Shown piece by piece: positions 1 to 8,313 of a stretch of 32,624 nucleotides of DNA. The DNA is from Alphaproteobacteria bacterium (lineage in GTDB: Bacteria > Pseudomonadota > Alphaproteobacteria > Rhizobiales > Xanthobacteraceae). Every line of letters begins with the position of its first letter. Position 1 is the stretch's first letter. The position numbers were made by a program, and so were the translations under genes. The stretch is from contig VAZM01000343.1 in assembly GCA_005883135.1 (NCBI GenBank), forward strand, positions 1-32,624, in the 5' to 3' direction. The notes under the pieces are model-generated. The model saw only the letters and a list, made by a program, of their open reading frames with translations, made no database searches and had not been told where the DNA came from.

Positions 1-2290
1 CGACGCGCGCATCACCCACTAGCGCCGCGCCGACCTTGCCGTCGCCGGGCAAGAGATGCAGCACGCTCGACGGAATTCCCGCTTCCAGCAGGATGCGCAC
101 GGCCTCCGCCGCGACGAGCGGCGTCTGCTCGGCAGGTTTGGCCACGACGGAGTTGCCGACAACCAATGCGCCGGCGATCTGGCCGATGAAGATCGAGAGC
201 GGAAAATTCCATGGGCTGATGCAGACGAACACGCCGCGGCCGCGGTAGCGAAGCTCGTTTGCTTCGCCGGTCGGGCCGGGCAACGGTCGCGGGACGAGCG
301 AGCGCCGGGCCTCGAGCGCGTAATAGCGGCAGAGATCGACCGCCTCGCGCACCTCCGCGACGGCGTCATCGAGCGTCTTGCCGCCTTCCGCCTGCAGCAG
401 CGCGATCAGCCGGCCGCGCCGTGCTTCGAAAAGATTGCCTGCGCGCTCGAGCGCGGCCGCGCGCATGTCGAGCGCGGTCGCGGTCCAGGCGGCAAAGCCG
501 GTCTGCGCCGCCGCCATGGCCGCAGCCACCGCCGCCTCGTTTGCTTCGCCGACCCGGCCGATCACCTTGCCGTCGATAGGCGAGCGCACCGAACGCTCGA
601 TGCCGGGCCGGCTCGTCCCGCCGACGAGCGGCACGGCCTCGACCGAGGGCCGGGCATCGCGGATCTCGGCGAGGAGCGCATCGAGCGCCGTGCGCTCGCC
701 GAATTCAACGCCGGTGGAATTGCGTCGCTGCGGACCATAAAGGTCGCGCGGCAGGGGAATGTTGTGGTGGCGCGCCCGGCGGGCGTCGCCGATACGGTTC
801 TGCGGGCGTTCGAGGATCGAGGCGACCGGCACCGCCGCATCGGCGGCGACCGACACGAACGAGGAGTTCGCGCCGTTCTCCAGCAGGCGGCGCACGAGAT
901 AAGCGAGAAGATCGCGGTGTCCGCCGACCGGAGCATAGACCCGGCATGCCGCTTGCGGGTAATCGGCGAGCAAGAGCTGATAGAGCACCTCGCCCATCCC
1001 ATGCAGGCGCTGGAACTCATAGCCCTCGACCCCGCCGGCGTCCTCGATCACGCTTGCGACGGTGAGCGCGTTGTGGGTGGCGAATTGCGGATAGAGGCGC
1101 GGCCGCGCGGCGAGCAGCTTGCGCGTGCAGGCGGCGTAGCAGAGGTCGGTCATCGCCTTGCGCGTGAAGACGGGATAGTCGGCAAGCCCGCGCTCTTGCG
1201 CGCGCTTGATCTCGGTATCCCAATAGGCGCCCTTGACCAGTCGCACCGTCAGCCGGCGGCCGAAGCTCTTCGCGATGCCCTCGAGCCAGTCGATCACGGC
1301 GGGAGCGCGCTTCTGGTAGGCTTGCACGGCGAGCCCGAAGCCGTCCCAGCCGCGCAGCGAGCTGTCGGCGAGCACCGCGGCCATCACATCGAGGGTGAGT
1401 TCGAGCCGATCGGCTTCCTCGGCGTCGACGGTGAAATTGAGGCCGTGCGCGCGCGCTTTGCGCGCAAGCTCGCGCGCCATCGGCACCAGTTCGGTCAAAA
1501 CGAGTCCGCGCGATACGGCCTCGAAGCGCGGATGCAAGGCGGAGAGCTTGACCGAAATGCCGGGACGGCTCGCGGCATCGCCGGCGTTCGCGGCGATGGC
1601 GTCGATGGCATGGGCGTAAGCCGCGAAGTAGCGCTGGGCATCCGCTCGCGTGCGCGCACCCTCGCCGAGCATGTCGAAGGAGTAGCGCCCCGGCGAGTGG
1701 CCCCCCGCGCGATCGAGCGCGTCCTCGATTGTTTGTCCGAGCACGAAATGTGAGGCCAATAGCCGCATCGCCCGGCGCGTGGCCGCGCGCACCGCGGGAA
1801 TCCCCAGCCGCTTGATCAGGCTTTCCAGGATCGTGTCGGGGGTCTCGCCGGGATGGATGATGCGGGCGGTGATGCCCAGCGTCCATGCCGATGCGGACAC
1901 CAAGAGTGCGCTGGATTTGACGTGGTGCGAAGACCATTGGCCGGTCGCGAGCTTGTCCTCGATCAGCCGGTCGGCGGTGGCGGCATCAGGCACCCGCAGC
2001 AGCGCCTCCGCCAGCACCATGAGGGCAAGTCCCTCTTTGGTGGACAACGAATAGGCGTGCAGGAAATCCTCGATGCCGCCGAGTCCCCCGGCGCGCGCCC
2101 GAATCCCCTCGACCAGATGCCGGGCGTAGGCGTCGACCCGTCGCTCCGCCTCGGCCCCGCGGCTCGCGTCACGCAGCAAGCCGGCCGCGATCGCCTCGTC
2201 CGGCGGCGCGTAGGGGGCGCTGAAGAGGGGCGCCTCGTCTGCATCCGCGGCCGGGCAAATGTTCGTATCTGCGATCATGTCGGTTCGCAT
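1..2290 (-). CDS. putA: Bifunctional proline dehydrogenase / L-glutamate-gamma-semialdehyde dehydrogenase (PutA), 3' end outside window
   Basis: PutA oxidises proline to P5C with FAD, then glutamate semialdehyde to glutamate with NAD+. The minus-strand frame is open for 763 codons and leaves the window at base 1. Visible PRODH hallmarks are RLVKGAYWDTEIKRA (Lys about residue 353), EGYEFQRLHGMGEVLYQ and LENGANSSFV. The aldehyde dehydrogenase part starts near residue 500 and reaches ISPWNFPLS (about residue 690) and NSVVAKPAEQT; its catalytic Cys would lie beyond the edge. The N-terminus (FSAPYAPPDE..., STKEGLALMVLAEALLR) matches the short ~1000-residue PutA type known from Bradyrhizobium, with no ribbon-helix-helix DNA-binding domain, so roughly 240 residues are missing. 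ATG at 2290 was chosen; ATG at 2278 is an in-frame alternative, and neither has a strong ribosome site. The gene is divergent from a solute-binding protein gene. Confidence 0.96.
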   Translation of the reverse strand, partial: MRTDMIADTNICPAADADEAPLFSAPYAPPDEAIAAGLLRDASRGAEAERRVDAYARHLVEGIRARAGGLGGIEDFLHAYSLSTKEGLALMVLAEALLRVPDAATADRLIEDKLATGQWSSHHVKSSALLVSASAWTLGITARIIHPGETPDTILESLIKRLGIPAVRAATRRAMRLLASHFVLGQTIEDALDRAGGHSPGRYSFDMLGEGARTRADAQRYFAAYAHAIDAIAANAGDAASRPGISVKLSALHPRFEAVSRGLVLTELVPMARELARKARAHGLNFTVDAEEADRLELTLDVMAAVLADSSLRGWDGFGLAVQAYQKRAPAVIDWLEGIAKSFGRRLTVRLVKGAYWDTEIKRAQERGLADYPVFTRKAMTDLCYAACTRKLLAARPRLYPQFATHNALTVASVIEDAGGVEGYEFQRLHGMGEVLYQLLLADYPQAACRVYAPVGGHRDLLAYLVRRLLENGANSSFVSVAADAAVPVASILERPQNRIGDARRARHHNIPLPRDLYGPQRRNSTGVEFGERTALDALLAEIRDARPSVEAVPLVGGTSRPGIERSVRSPIDGKVIGRVGEANEAAVAAAMAAAQTGFAAWTATALDMRAAALERAGNLFEARRGRLIALLQAEGGKTLDDAVAEVREAVDLCRYYALEARRSLVPRPLPGPTGEANELRYRGRGVFVCISPWNFPLSIFIGQIAGALVVGNSVVAKPAEQTPLVAAEAVRILLEAGIPSSVLHLLPGDGKVGAALVGDARV

Positions 2291-2525
2291 TTGGGTGGCG
2301 CGCGCGCCCGGGCCAAGCCCCGTTAATCTTAACAGCGGTTCATCTGGCGCAGCCGAAGAATAACGCGCATGCGGGGACAAAGTGGCAGGGCGCGGTGTTT
2401 GAAATCTGTGAAGGACGGGCACGAGGCGCGATGTCGCCTTGCGCTTTGTACCATCATGTTCTTTATCTGGCCGCTCAGCCGCGGTTTAAAGTGGGGGCGG
2501 CGCGGGGCCGACGCAGGGAGCAGCC

Positions 2526-3557
2526 ATGCGCCTCCTCAAGCTCACGCGGATCATTCATTCCGCCTCGCTCGTCGCGGCGCTGATCGCGTTGGCCGTGGCG
2601 TGGCCTGCCGCGGCGCAGACCAGCATCAAGTTCTCGCTCGATGGCCGCCTCGAAGGACTGGCCGCGACCTTTTTCCTTCCCCAGGACCGAGGCTATTTCA
2701 AGAGCGAGGGTCTCGACGTCACCGTGGACGAGGCCACGACCGCGCTCGAGCCGATCACCCGCGTGGCGTCGGGCGCCTATGAGATGGCGCTGGCCGACAT
2801 CAACACGCTCATCAGGTATCGCGATCAACATCCCACGTCGTCGTTGAAGGCGGTGTTCATGCTTTACAACAAGCCGCCCTTCGCGATCGTGGCGCGCCGC
2901 AGCCGCGGCATCACCGAACCCAAGCAGCTCGAAGGCAAGAAACTCGGCACTCCGCCCGTCGGCGTCACCTTCGAATGGCCGCTGTTCGCCAAGCTCAACA
3001 ACGTCGATGCGGCGAAGGTGACGATCGAGACCATCGGCTTTCCGGTGCGCGCGCCGATGCTGGCGGCCGGGCAGATCGATGCCGCGCTCGGCTACTCGTT
3101 CCGCCTCTACGTCGATCTCAAGGACCGCGGCGTGCCGGTCGACGACATCGTTCTGATGCCGATGGCGGATTACGGCCTCAAGCTCTACGGCAATACCATC
3201 ATCATCAACCCCAAATTCGCCGCCGAGAAGCCGGAGGCGGTGAAGGGATTTTTGCGCGCCTTTCTTCAGGGCCTCAAAGAGATCGTCCACCGTCCCGCCG
3301 AGGCGGTCGATTCGATCATGCGGCGCGACGACACCGTGAAAAGGGACGTCGAGCTCGAACGCCTGCGCATGGCCATCCGCGACAACATCGTGACGCCGGA
3401 GGTCAGAGCCAACGGTTTTGGCGCCGTCGACTTCGCGCGGCTCGCCGAATCGATCGATCAGATCGGGCTGGTCTACACCTTCAAGGCGAAGCCCAAGGCG
3501 GAGGACATTTTCGACGCTTCCTTCCTGCCGCCCGCGGCAGAACGTAAGGTTCATTGA
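2526..3557 (+). CDS. ABC transporter substrate-binding protein, NMT1/SsuA-like, orphan
   Basis: A 343-residue periplasmic binding protein. A Sec signal peptide (hydrophobic SLVAALIALAVAWPAAA) probably ends after Ala30, before QTSIKF. The body has the NMT1/THI5-like pattern: a ligand-cleft region with YFKSEGLDVTV, a DINTLIRYRD stretch, and the hinge LEGKKLGTPPVGVTFEW. This family binds small organic ligands such as sulfonates, pyrimidines, taurine or aromatic acids, so the ligand cannot be assigned. The start is ATG at 2526, preceded by AGGGAG about 5 nt upstream. No permease or ATPase of the matching import class follows: the next gene is an exporter-type fused ABC protein. It is therefore an orphan, or its partners lie elsewhere. 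It is transcribed divergently from putA across a 235-bp gap. Confidence 0.85.
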   Translation: MRLLKLTRIIHSASLVAALIALAVAWPAAAQTSIKFSLDGRLEGLAATFFLPQDRGYFKSEGLDVTVDEATTALEPITRVASGAYEMALADINTLIRYRDQHPTSSLKAVFMLYNKPPFAIVARRSRGITEPKQLEGKKLGTPPVGVTFEWPLFAKLNNVDAAKVTIETIGFPVRAPMLAAGQIDAALGYSFRLYVDLKDRGVPVDDIVLMPMADYGLKLYGNTIIINPKFAAEKPEAVKGFLRAFLQGLKEIVHRPAEAVDSIMRRDDTVKRDVELERLRMAIRDNIVTPEVRANGFGAVDFARLAESIDQIGLVYTFKAKPKAEDIFDASFLPPAAERKVH

Positions 3558-3561
3558 GCGC

Positions 3562-3579
3562 GACGCCGGCGCCGGCGTC
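3562..3579. repeat. Perfect 18-bp GC palindrome just after the binding-protein gene
   Basis: GACGCCGGC followed directly by its own reverse complement starts 4 nt past the stop of the binding-protein gene. As RNA it could form a strong hairpin and protect or terminate the upstream transcript, but no T-run follows, so it is not a typical intrinsic terminator. Confidence 0.4.
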
Positions 3580-3640
3580 CGCGTCGTCGTGGACGAGGCC
3601 TTTCAGTCAAACGCTTCCGCCATCGCGCGCCTGCCTCTGG

Positions 3641-3668
3641 TTGGGGCGTAAACGAAACATGGTATAAA
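3641..3668 (+). promoter_or_regulatory. Candidate sigma70-type promoter of the glucan exporter gene
   Basis: TTGGGG (3641-3646), a 16-nt spacer and TATAAA (3663-3668) lie about 45 nt before the ATG at 3711. The -10 is good and the -35 is weak. The local AT-richness stands out from the surrounding GC-rich sequence. Confidence 0.35.
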
Positions 3669-3710
3669 TCTCTCCATGCCGAGTGCCCGTGTTTTGCCGA
3701 TGCCGGCTGC

Positions 3711-5513
3711 ATGAAATACTTCCGCCTTTACTTCCGCGTACTCGAACTGCTCGGGCGCGAGGCGCGTTTGGGCTGGTTGCTGGCAATCGCCAACCTGGCG
3801 CTCGCCTCGGCGATGTTCATCGAACCCATCCTGTTCGGTCGGATCGTCGACACGCTCGCCAGCGCCCAGCCGCGCGTCTCGCAAGTGGCCTGGCGGGACT
3901 TGATGCTGTTGGTCGGTGCCTGGGTCGGATTTGGCCTTTTCGTCATCCTCTGCAGCACGCTCGTGGCGCTGCATGCCGACCGCCTGTCGCACCGGCAGTA
4001 TCAGGTAGTGCGGACGATGTTCTTCGAACACGTCCTGCAGCTGCCGCTGAGCTACCACACCGGCTCGCATTCCGGGCGGCTGGTGAAGGTGATGCTCACC
4101 GGCACCAGCACCCTGTGGGCGCTCTGGCTGTCCTTCTTCCGCGAGCATTTCGCCAGCTTCATTTCGCTGATCGTGCTGCTGCCGCTGACGCTGTTCATCA
4201 ATTGGCGCTACGGGCTGGCGCTGATCCTGCTGTGCGTCATCTTTGCCGCGGTGATCGCCTACGTCATCAGCAACGTGGAAAAGCTGCAAAGCACGGTCGA
4301 GCGCTACTATAGCGACGTGGCCGAGCGCACCAGCGATACGCTCGGCAACATCGCTCTCGTCCAGAGCTTCGCCCGCATCGAGATGGAAGTTTCGGGAATG
4401 AGGAAGATGGGCGAAGAGGCGCTGGCCGCGCAGATCCCGGTACTGTCCTGGTGGGCGGTGACGACGGTGATCACGCGGGCGTCGACCACGCTGACGATGC
4501 TGTCGATTCTCGTCCTCGGGGTCTACTTCTATCTGCGCGACCTGACCACGGTCGGCGAGATCGTCATGTTCATGAGCTTCGCCACGCTCCTGATCAGCCG
4601 GCTGGAACAGGCGGTGCAATTCGCCAACAGCATGGTGATGGAGGCGCCGCGGCTCGCCGAATTCTTCGACGTGCTCGACACCGAGCCGGCGGTGCGCGAC
4701 CGGCCCGATGCGGTGGATCCCGGGCGTGTGCACGGGTTGGTCGAATTCAAGGACGTGTCGTTTTCCTATGACGGCAAGCGCCCCGCGGTCGCCGATCTGA
4801 GCTTCACCGCGTTGCCGGGGGAAACGGTCGCCCTCGTCGGCGCGACCGGAGCGGGTAAATCGACCGCGCTCGCCCTCCTTCACCGCGCGTTTGATCCGCA
4901 ATCCGGCACGGTGAGCATCGACGGCATGGACGTGCGCGCCCTCACGCTGACCGGCCTGCGGCGCAACATCGGTGTGGTTTTCCAGGAGGCGCTGCTGTTC
5001 AACCGCTCGATCGCCGAGAACCTGCGCGTCGGCAAGCCCGACGCCAGCGACGACGAACTGCGAGCGGCCTGCGAGCGCGCGCAGGTCCTCGACGTGATCG
5101 AGCGCCTGCCGCAAGGCTTCGCCACCAATGTCGGCGAACGCGGACGCCTGTTCTCCGGCGGAGAGCGCCAGCGCCTCTCGATCGCGCGGGCGCTGCTCAA
5201 GGATCCGCCGATCCTCATTCTCGATGAGGCGACCAGCGCGCTCGACGCGCTGACCGAGGCCAGAATCCAGGCAGCGCTCACCGAGGTGATGAAAGGCCGC
5301 ACGACCTTCGTCATCGCGCACCGACTCGCCACCGTCCACAATGCCAGCCGCATTCTGGTGTTTCATGGCGGCCGCATCGTCGAGGGCGGCCGGTTCGATG
5401 AACTCATCGAACGCGGCGGCTACTTCGCCGAGCTGGCCCGCAGCCAGTTCATGGCGGGCGAGACGGCAAAGAAGCGGCACGAGCTCGCGAGCGGGCAGCC
5501 GGTGGAGACCTAG
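3711..5513 (+). CDS. ndvA: Fused ABC exporter, cyclic beta-1,2-glucan exporter type (NdvA/ChvA family)
   Basis: A 600-residue half-transporter: an N-terminal six-helix membrane domain (about residues 15-310) followed by an ATPase domain. The N-terminus ([21 protein letters not shown]) and the overall length fit the NdvA/ChvA family, which moves cyclic beta-1,2-glucan to the periplasm for osmotic adaptation and host interaction in rhizobia. ATPase motifs are intact: Walker [10 protein letters not shown] (Lys383), signature FSGGERQRL (from 481), Walker [13 protein letters not shown] (Asp505-Glu506) and H-loop VIAHRLAT. No glucan synthase (ndvB) lies in the window, so the substrate is inferred from family resemblance; a lipid or peptide exporter of the same superfamily is possible. 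The stop codon overlaps the start of the next gene by one base (TAGTG), which suggests translational coupling. Confidence 0.85.
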   Translation: MKYFRLYFRVLELLGREARLGWLLAIANLALASAMFIEPILFGRIVDTLASAQPRVSQVAWRDLMLLVGAWVGFGLFVILCSTLVALHADRLSHRQYQVVRTMFFEHVLQLPLSYHTGSHSGRLVKVMLTGTSTLWALWLSFFREHFASFISLIVLLPLTLFINWRYGLALILLCVIFAAVIAYVISNVEKLQSTVERYYSDVAERTSDTLGNIALVQSFARIEMEVSGMRKMGEEALAAQIPVLSWWAVTTVITRASTTLTMLSILVLGVYFYLRDLTTVGEIVMFMSFATLLISRLEQAVQFANSMVMEAPRLAEFFDVLDTEPAVRDRPDAVDPGRVHGLVEFKDVSFSYDGKRPAVADLSFTALPGETVALVGATGAGKSTALALLHRAFDPQSGTVSIDGMDVRALTLTGLRRNIGVVFQEALLFNRSIAENLRVGKPDASDDELRAACERAQVLDVIERLPQGFATNVGERGRLFSGGERQRLSIARALLKDPPILILDEATSALDALTEARIQAALTEVMKGRTTFVIAHRLATVHNASRILVFHGGRIVEGGRFDELIERGGYFAELARSQFMAGETAKKRHELASGQPVET

Positions 5514-6940
5514 TGCTCAGGGCCCAGCCGTCAGAGGCCGCGGGTCAGGACGATCGTCCTCTCCGCAATTGCGAGGCTTGGCTGCGAATTCCTGTGCGCC
5601 GCCCGCTGACGAGCGTCTTTCTCCTCGCCCTTCTCGTTCGGCTGATAAATGTCGCGCTACTGGCAAATCGCGACGCTTTCTTCGCGGAGCAGGACACGTT
5701 CGCTTACTGGATGCTGGGGGCGGCGCTGGCGAAGCCGGAAACCTTCTGGCCGACGCTGTCGGCGATGACAGACCGCATGCCGCTCTATCCGCTGCTACTC
5801 GCGGCCATCCAGCATGCGTTCGGCGACGCTCCACGGGCGGTCGCGCTGATCCAGGCGGCGATGGACGCGGCCACCTGCACCCTCATCGCCGCCCTCGGCG
5901 CACTGATCTCGCCGCGCGTCGGATGGATCGCCGGCATCCTCGCCGCGCTGTCGCCGACGCTTATCGTGTTCAGCACGCAAATCCTGACGGACTCGCTGTT
6001 TCTTTTCGTCTTCGCCCTCATGCTGCTCGCCCTCGCGCGATTTCTGCTCCGCCCCGGCGCGGGGCTCGCCATAGGCGCCGGGCTCAGCGGCGGGCTTGCC
6101 CTTGTCACGCGGCCCGTCGTCGCGCCGCTCCTCGCAGCGGCGGCGCCTCTCGTTTTCGCCATTGCCTTGGTGCAGCGACGCAACGTCGGTCGCGCAGTCG
6201 CCGCCGCAATGCTGTTTACCCTAGCCGCCGCCGCACCAATCGCGCCGGTGCTGCTGCGCAACCTCGCGCAGTACCAGAGCTTCGCGCTGACCTCACAAAC
6301 CGGAGATCATCTCGCCTTGTGGATCGTGCCGCTGGTGAGGCAACGGGCGGACGGCACGCCCTATCAGGTGACGGTGGATCGCATGGAGGAGCGCTACCGG
6401 CAAAGAACCGCGCAAGGCTCGACTGACGTGGCCAATCCGTTCCGGCGCGCGGCGCTCCAGACGGAGCTGGCGCGGGAGGAGATGGGGCGCTTGCCGCTTG
6501 CCGCCTACGCCAAGGCTTGGCTCGAGGGCATGGTCGTGAACCTTGCCGCGCCGGCGCTACTCGCCGACCCGCGCGTGCGGGCGCTACCCAAACCGAGCTT
6601 TTACAACACGGCGGGCACGACCCTGTGGCAACGGGCGCGGGCCTATCTGTTCGAGCAACCGGGTGCCTATCAAATCCTCCTCCTGCTCGGGCTTCTCGCC
6701 ATGCTGCCCTTCCTCGCCCTCGAGGCGATCGGGTTCGTCATGCTGGCGTGGAGCAAGCCGTGGGCCGCCGCCTTGGCGGGCGCCGTGCTCGCCTATTTCC
6801 TCTTGCTCAACGGCCCGGTGGCGGCGCCGAAATATCGCCTGCCCATGGAGCCGGTACTGATCGTGCTCGCGGCCATTCCGCTGGCCCGGCTGACGGAGCG
6901 GCGCAGCCGTTACTTGATCCGTTCGAGGATGCTCACGTAG
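5513..6940 (+). CDS. Polytopic GT-C glycosyltransferase-like membrane protein (PMT/ArnT-like, GT39 type)
   Basis: A 475-residue protein with about 8-10 hydrophobic helices. It starts at a GTG that shares its first G with the stop of the glucan exporter gene. The first helix (SVFLLALLVRLINVALLA) is followed by an acidic loop FFAEQDTFAYW and then RMPLYPLLLAAIQHAFG, the arrangement of dolichyl-phosphate-mannose / ArnT-type transferases that use polyprenyl-phosphate sugars. Later come repeated Ala/Leu helices and a charged periplasmic loop near residues 280-325. Family knowledge says such enzymes transfer one sugar from a lipid carrier to a protein or glycan outside the membrane; the acceptor here is unknown. 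The coupling to the exporter makes a role in glycan decoration plausible (inference). Its 3' end overlaps the convergent thiolase gene by 31 bp. Confidence 0.75.
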   Translation: MLRAQPSEAAGQDDRPLRNCEAWLRIPVRRPLTSVFLLALLVRLINVALLANRDAFFAEQDTFAYWMLGAALAKPETFWPTLSAMTDRMPLYPLLLAAIQHAFGDAPRAVALIQAAMDAATCTLIAALGALISPRVGWIAGILAALSPTLIVFSTQILTDSLFLFVFALMLLALARFLLRPGAGLAIGAGLSGGLALVTRPVVAPLLAAAAPLVFAIALVQRRNVGRAVAAAMLFTLAAAAPIAPVLLRNLAQYQSFALTSQTGDHLALWIVPLVRQRADGTPYQVTVDRMEERYRQRTAQGSTDVANPFRRAALQTELAREEMGRLPLAAYAKAWLEGMVVNLAAPALLADPRVRALPKPSFYNTAGTTLWQRARAYLFEQPGAYQILLLLGLLAMLPFLALEAIGFVMLAWSKPWAAALAGAVLAYFLLLNGPVAAPKYRLPMEPVLIVLAAIPLARLTERRSRYLIRSRMLT

Positions 6941-8076
6941 TTCGCGACGGCCGTCCCACCCATATTGAAGATGCCGCCGAGACTCGCGTCCTTCACTTGC
7001 ATCTCGCCGGCCGCGCCCATGAGCTGCATGGCAGTTAATGCGTGCATCGACACGCCGGTCGCGCCGATCGGATGACCCTTGGCTTTCAGCCCGCCCGAGG
7101 GATTGACCGGCAGCGGTCCGCTCTTCTCGGTGAGACCCTCCGCCACAGCGCGCGCTCCTTGCCCTTCCGGTACCAGGCCCATGGCCTCGTATTCCATCAG
7201 TTCGGCGATGGTGAAGCAGTCATGCGTCTCGATGAAGGAGAGGTTGGAGAGCGCGATGCCCGCGCTCGCGAGCGCGCGAGTCCAGGCCTGCGCACAGCCT
7301 TCGAGCTTGAGCACGTCGCGCTTCGACATCGGCAGGAAGTCCTGCACGTGCTCGGCGGCGCGGAAGGCGACCGCCTTCCCCAGCTTGAGCGCCGTTGTCA
7401 CGTCGGCCAAAACGACGGCGGCGGCGCCGTCCGAGACCAGCGAGCAGTCCGTGCGCTTGAGCGGACCCGCCACGCGCGGGTTCTTCTCGCTTTCGGTGCG
7501 GCAGAACTCGTAGCCGAGGTCCTTGCGAATCTGGGCATAGGGATTGCCGACGCCGTTCTTGTGGTTCTTGGCGGCGATGCGCGCCAGTGCGTCGGACTGG
7601 TCGCCCCAACGTTGGAAGTAGCGCGAGGCAATTTGGCCGAAAATTCCGGCGAAGCCGCCGTCGATCTCGGCTTCTTCGCGCACGTAAGAGGCCTTGAGCA
7701 GGTTGCGCCCGATTTCGAGACCGGGCGTCGTCGTCATCTGCTCGGCGCCGACCACGAGCACGATGCGGGCGCTGTTGGCCGCGATCGCCTTGAGCCCCTG
7801 ATGCACGGCGGCCGAGCCGGTGGCACACGCATTCTCGACCCGGCTCGCACGCTTGAAGCGCAGGTCCGCCGAGGCCTGGAGGACCAACGATGCGGTGAAA
7901 TCCTGGGCTGAGAAGCCGGCGTTGAAATGCCCGAGCACGATCTCGTCGACATCCGCGGCGGCAACCCCGGCATCGGCGAGCGCCTCGGTCGCGACCCGCA
8001 CGATCAGGCTCTCGACGGTCTCGCCCTCGAGGCGCCCGAAGGGGGTGTGAGCCCAGCCAACGATGCAAGCGGTCAC
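6910..8076 (-). CDS. Thiolase-family protein, SCP2-type (acetyl-CoA acetyltransferase-like)
   Basis: A 388-residue thiolase fold. The nucleophile is Cys84 in ENACATGSAAVH. Further conserved blocks are VVGAEQMTTT, ETHDCFTIAE, NPSGGLKAKGHPIGATG and the C-terminal GGIFNMGGTAV. The last block lacks the second Cys of classical biosynthetic and degradative thiolases (CxG), as in SCP2-type thiolases, where the HDCF His/Cys region takes part in catalysis. It probably cleaves or condenses beta-ketoacyl-CoA in a catabolic pathway, but no DUF35 partner is next to it. The start is GTG at 8076 with AGGAG 7 nt upstream. It is convergent with the glycosyltransferase gene and divergent from the carboxypeptidase homologue. 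Its role fits the three acyl-CoA ligases elsewhere in the window. Confidence 0.9.
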   Translation of the reverse strand: MTACIVGWAHTPFGRLEGETVESLIVRVATEALADAGVAAADVDEIVLGHFNAGFSAQDFTASLVLQASADLRFKRASRVENACATGSAAVHQGLKAIAANSARIVLVVGAEQMTTTPGLEIGRNLLKASYVREEAEIDGGFAGIFGQIASRYFQRWGDQSDALARIAAKNHKNGVGNPYAQIRKDLGYEFCRTESEKNPRVAGPLKRTDCSLVSDGAAAVVLADVTTALKLGKAVAFRAAEHVQDFLPMSKRDVLKLEGCAQAWTRALASAGIALSNLSFIETHDCFTIAELMEYEAMGLVPEGQGARAVAEGLTEKSGPLPVNPSGGLKAKGHPIGATGVSMHALTAMQLMGAAGEMQVKDASLGGIFNMGGTAVANYVSILERIK

Positions 8077-8313
8077 GGCGATCTCCTGTCGATGTCGAGC
8101 TTAAACGTCATTTCCCGCACATTGTCGTCGAGGGGTAACGCCCGCCGCGGTCTAACTTGCCGAATTTTGGACGTTTTCTACCACCATCTACGGCTCTCCG
8201 GGCATCAGCGTGTCCATCCTAGCGCTTTTCGCTTTTGCCTTTCATCCCCGGTGAGCTTAGACCTTTTTCGCTGTGGAGCGTTTCCCGAAGCCAAGGATAA
8301 CAGCCGAGCCGTG

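Noticed and set aside
56-1753. Long plus-strand open frame of 565 codons
   Set aside because: It is antisense to PutA, whose minus-strand frame carries unmistakable conserved motifs. Long antisense frames are expected in GC-rich DNA.
3603-5480. Long minus-strand open frame opposite the glucan exporter
   Set aside because: Arg/His/Gln/Asp-rich low-similarity product; the plus strand encodes a complete ABC exporter with all ATPase motifs.
7927-8313. 129-codon N-terminal extension of the carboxypeptidase homologue
   Set aside because: It overlaps thiolase coding sequence on the other strand and would bury the signal peptide. ATG 8314 gives a normal secreted precursor.
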